In this document: in pieces, positions 62,880-64,000 of the stretch
Position numbering within the stretch: the stretch's first letter is position 1
Layout of the letters: every line of letters starts with the position of its first letter
Position numbers and translations under genes: made by a program
Notes under the pieces: generated by a model
The model's database searches: none
Told to the model about the DNA's origin: nothing
The model's input: the letters and a program-made list of their open reading frames with translations, nothing else
Assembly: GCA_024235255.1 (NCBI GenBank)
Contig: JACKMT010000004.1
Coordinates: 124,001 to 188,000, forward strand
Source of the DNA: Chromatiaceae bacterium
GTDB taxonomy: Bacteria; Pseudomonadota; Gammaproteobacteria; Chromatiales; Chromatiaceae
Length of the DNA: 64,000 bases
Reading direction: 5' to 3'

Positions 62880-62956
62880 GCGCCCGTAGCTCATTTGGAT
62901 AGAGCATCGGCCTTCTAAGCCGAGGGTAGCAGGTTCGAGTCCTGCCGGGCGTACCA
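62880..62956 (+). tRNA. tRNA-Arg (anticodon TCT)
   Basis: Acceptor GCGCCCG pairs with CGGGCGT (one G-T), anticodon stem TCGGC/GCCGA around CTTCTAA (anticodon TCT), T-loop GTTCGAGT, encoded CCA. Confidence 0.93.
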
Positions 62957-62979
62957 AATTGGTAGTGAAAAAATTTAAT

Positions 62980-63057
62980 GGTGGGCGTAGCTCAGCTGGT
63001 TAGAGTCCCGGATTGTGATTCCGGTTGTCGTGGGTTCGAATCCCATCGCCCACCCCA
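62980..63057 (+). tRNA. tRNA-His (anticodon GTG)
   Basis: The extra G at position -1 (62980) pairs with C73, the hallmark of tRNA-His. Acceptor GTGGGCG pairs with CGCCCAC, anticodon loop TTGTGAT (anticodon GTG), encoded CCA. Confidence 0.95.
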
Positions 63058-63069
63058 TTATTCAAGTGC

Positions 63070-63145
63070 GGGCCATTAGCTCAGCTGGTAGAGCAGTGGA
63101 CTCTTAATCCATTGGTCGAAGGTTCGAATCCTTCATGGCCCACCA
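63070..63145 (+). tRNA. tRNA-Lys (anticodon CTT)
   Basis: Acceptor GGGCCAT pairs with ATGGCCC, anticodon stem GTGGA/TCCAT around CTCTTAA (anticodon CTT, reading AAG), T-loop GTTCGAAT, encoded CCA. Its 3' end is duplicated 181 bp downstream. Confidence 0.95.
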
Positions 63146-63329
63146 ATTCATCAAAAAAATGGGAACCCGGACAAACAAAATCCGGTTTTCCATCAGCACG
63201 ATTCGAACCTTCGACGTTTCAAATCAAGCGGGTTCGACAGCCGAGTTGAGCGAGGCTGAACATGGGAGCGAAGCGACCATGGCCCGGAGGGCGAGGCGTA
63301 GCCGAGTAATCCTTCATGGCCCACCAATT
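63127..63329 (+). repeat. Direct repeat of the tRNA-Lys 3' end (attachment-site-like)
   Basis: The 22 bases at 63127-63148 (from AATCC through the CCA to AATT) recur exactly at 63308-63329. The 159 bp between contain an inverted copy of the T-arm (ATTCGAACCTTCGAC at about 63203-63217) and a GC-rich stretch of purine-biased AGCGA/GGAGGGCGAGG repeats. Such a layout is expected after integration at, and loss of, a small element using the tRNA 3' end as att site. No integrase is present. Confidence 0.7.
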
Positions 63330-63653
63330 AATTAATATAAAACAAATAGATAAATAAATTATCTATCTCTCTATATCATACCGCCGAGGTGACGCAGCTA
63401 CAGTACCGTGCGTTATCCTCAATTCTCTGTTGTGCGCCGCTGCTCAAGATTGAGCACAATTTCCGGCAAGTGTCCGGTGACATCCGTTTGTTCAAGTTCG
63501 CTATCGTGCTTTTATGTGTTCCAGCAATACAGGGTTACCAATGGGTAATAGGTACATGTGTCTGCAGTGGGATGCAGTTTGCACAAGGCACTCATCTAAC
63601 AACTGACGAGAAAACTGCCTAACACCGGAAATACCGCCTTTGATACCGGCTGT
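63330..63653. other. Intergenic region after the tRNA block
   Basis: About 320 bp without a supported gene. Starts with a stretch rich in A and T (ATTAATATAAAAC, TAGATAAATAAA); then a dyad TGTCCGGTGACA near 63473. A short open frame (63389-63622) has no ribosome-binding site or protein-like composition and is not called. Confidence 0.4.
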
Positions 63654-64000
63654 TCAGTACTGATACATGGAGTGAAAAAAGCGGTGGCCATCAAATCTGA
63701 ATATCACGCCGTTCTGCAAAATCGCTTCGACCGTCAAGCCGTTGTCCTGCCTCCCCCCTTCCCAGATCTTTTCTCCGTTGAGTCGGATGAAGCGACCATC
63801 CGCTGCTTTTGAAAAGGACAAAACGCTGATTTTCCTGGGCGGCAGTCGATCCCGAACCCCCGCAGGCAGCGCCTGCGCAGGCCCGGGGAGATCTTTTCGG
63901 GCAACGACGACATCCCGACCCGCCGATTCAGGCGCCGAAACGTCTTCACGCCCGGTGCCCTCCCTACCACTCCATGTCTGCTTCGGAGACTCCGGTTTCA
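63654..64000 (-). CDS. gspB: GspB-like type II secretion protein (5' end cut by window edge)
   Basis: C-terminal 114 residues of a minus-strand gene that enters from beyond the window. After a Gly/Glu/Arg-rich linker come ALPAGVRDRLPPRKISVLSF and then FIRLNGEKIWEGGR, GLTVEAILQNGVIFRFDGHRFF and the end MYQY. This is the GspB periplasmic C-terminal pattern (LPPL.ISVH..., INGR.YREGD, ...ITPDGAVLSYQGQRF). GspB works with the ATPase GspA (ExeAB) to place the GspD secretin in peptidoglycan. The rest and gspA should lie beyond 64000. A different reading frame of the same strand (63734-63970) is a shadow. Confidence 0.82.
   Translation of the reverse strand, partial: KPESPKQTWSGREGTGREDVSAPESAGRDVVVARKDLPGPAQALPAGVRDRLPPRKISVLSFSKAADGRFIRLNGEKIWEGGRQDNGLTVEAILQNGVIFRFDGHRFFHSMYQY

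Noticed and set aside
63734..63970. Minus-strand open frame of 78 codons near the window end
   Set aside because: Another frame of the same strand reads as the GspB C-terminal domain through to its own stop at 63654.
1..64000. CRISPR arrays, insertion sequences, prophage or restriction systems
   Set aside because: No regularly spaced repeats, transposase, integrase or phage structural genes were seen.

Overview
The window reads as the chromosome of a free-living or symbiotic sulfur-oxidising gammaproteobacterium (Chromatiales / Sedimenticola-like by gene content). Evidence: a sox cluster soxX-soxA-rhodanese-soxY-soxZ-soxB without soxCD in view, BamC, GcvR, TsaB, a Na+-type PomAB stator, a type II secretion system (T2SS) and the PEP-CTERM protein-sorting system. 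The window opens inside gspD and closes inside gspB. There is no phage, insertion sequence, CRISPR array or rRNA.

Layout. 1-7.9 kb (minus strand): T2SS genes in transcription order hypothetical exported protein, gspL, gspM, gspE, gspF, gspD. 8-13 kb: a regulated accessory block with a PEP-CTERM protein and three tandem paralogues of an unrecognised exported protein. 13-26.5 kb: glycosyltransferase, riboflavin synthase, FAH-family hydrolase, L,D-transpeptidase / PBP1B / TPR lipoprotein, DinG-type helicase, an STN-like protein with an SGNH hydrolase, TsaB. 26.5-44 kb: aminotransferase, SDR, PomAB with a PilZ protein, FmdB, DUF502, AspS-NudB, MoxR/VWA, PhoH-peroxiredoxin, GcvR, DapA-BamC-MBL, a membrane protein and an SGNH protein. 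44-48.6 kb: PrsT-like TPR protein and a second PEP-CTERM protein. 48.9-54 kb: PurL, OmpA-like lipoprotein, universal stress protein. 54-62.6 kb: a TtrS/ThsS-like two-component system beside the sox genes. 62.8-63.3 kb: four tRNAs (Pro, Arg, His, Lys) and a duplicated tRNA-Lys 3' end.

Main discovery candidate. Five copies of a two-part regulatory module can be read by eye: a sigma-54-type -24/-12 promoter (GG-N10-GC) and, 91-92 bp upstream of its GG, a dyad TGTCA-N7-TWACR. Two copies lie upstream of the PEP-CTERM gene at 8.7 kb, one upstream of each of the second and third exported paralogues, and one upstream of the distant PEP-CTERM gene at 47.6 kb. The identical spacing across 39 kb suggests one NtrC-family activator (PrsR, the known PEP-CTERM regulator, is the obvious candidate) controlling a surface/matrix-protein regulon that includes the uncharacterised three-paralogue family.

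Other notable items: a SoxK-like domain joined to a rhodanese domain in the sox cluster, a perfect palindrome and a nested inverted-repeat element separating soxY from soxZ, a likely CTG start for nudB, and attachment-site-like direct repeats at tRNA-Lys.
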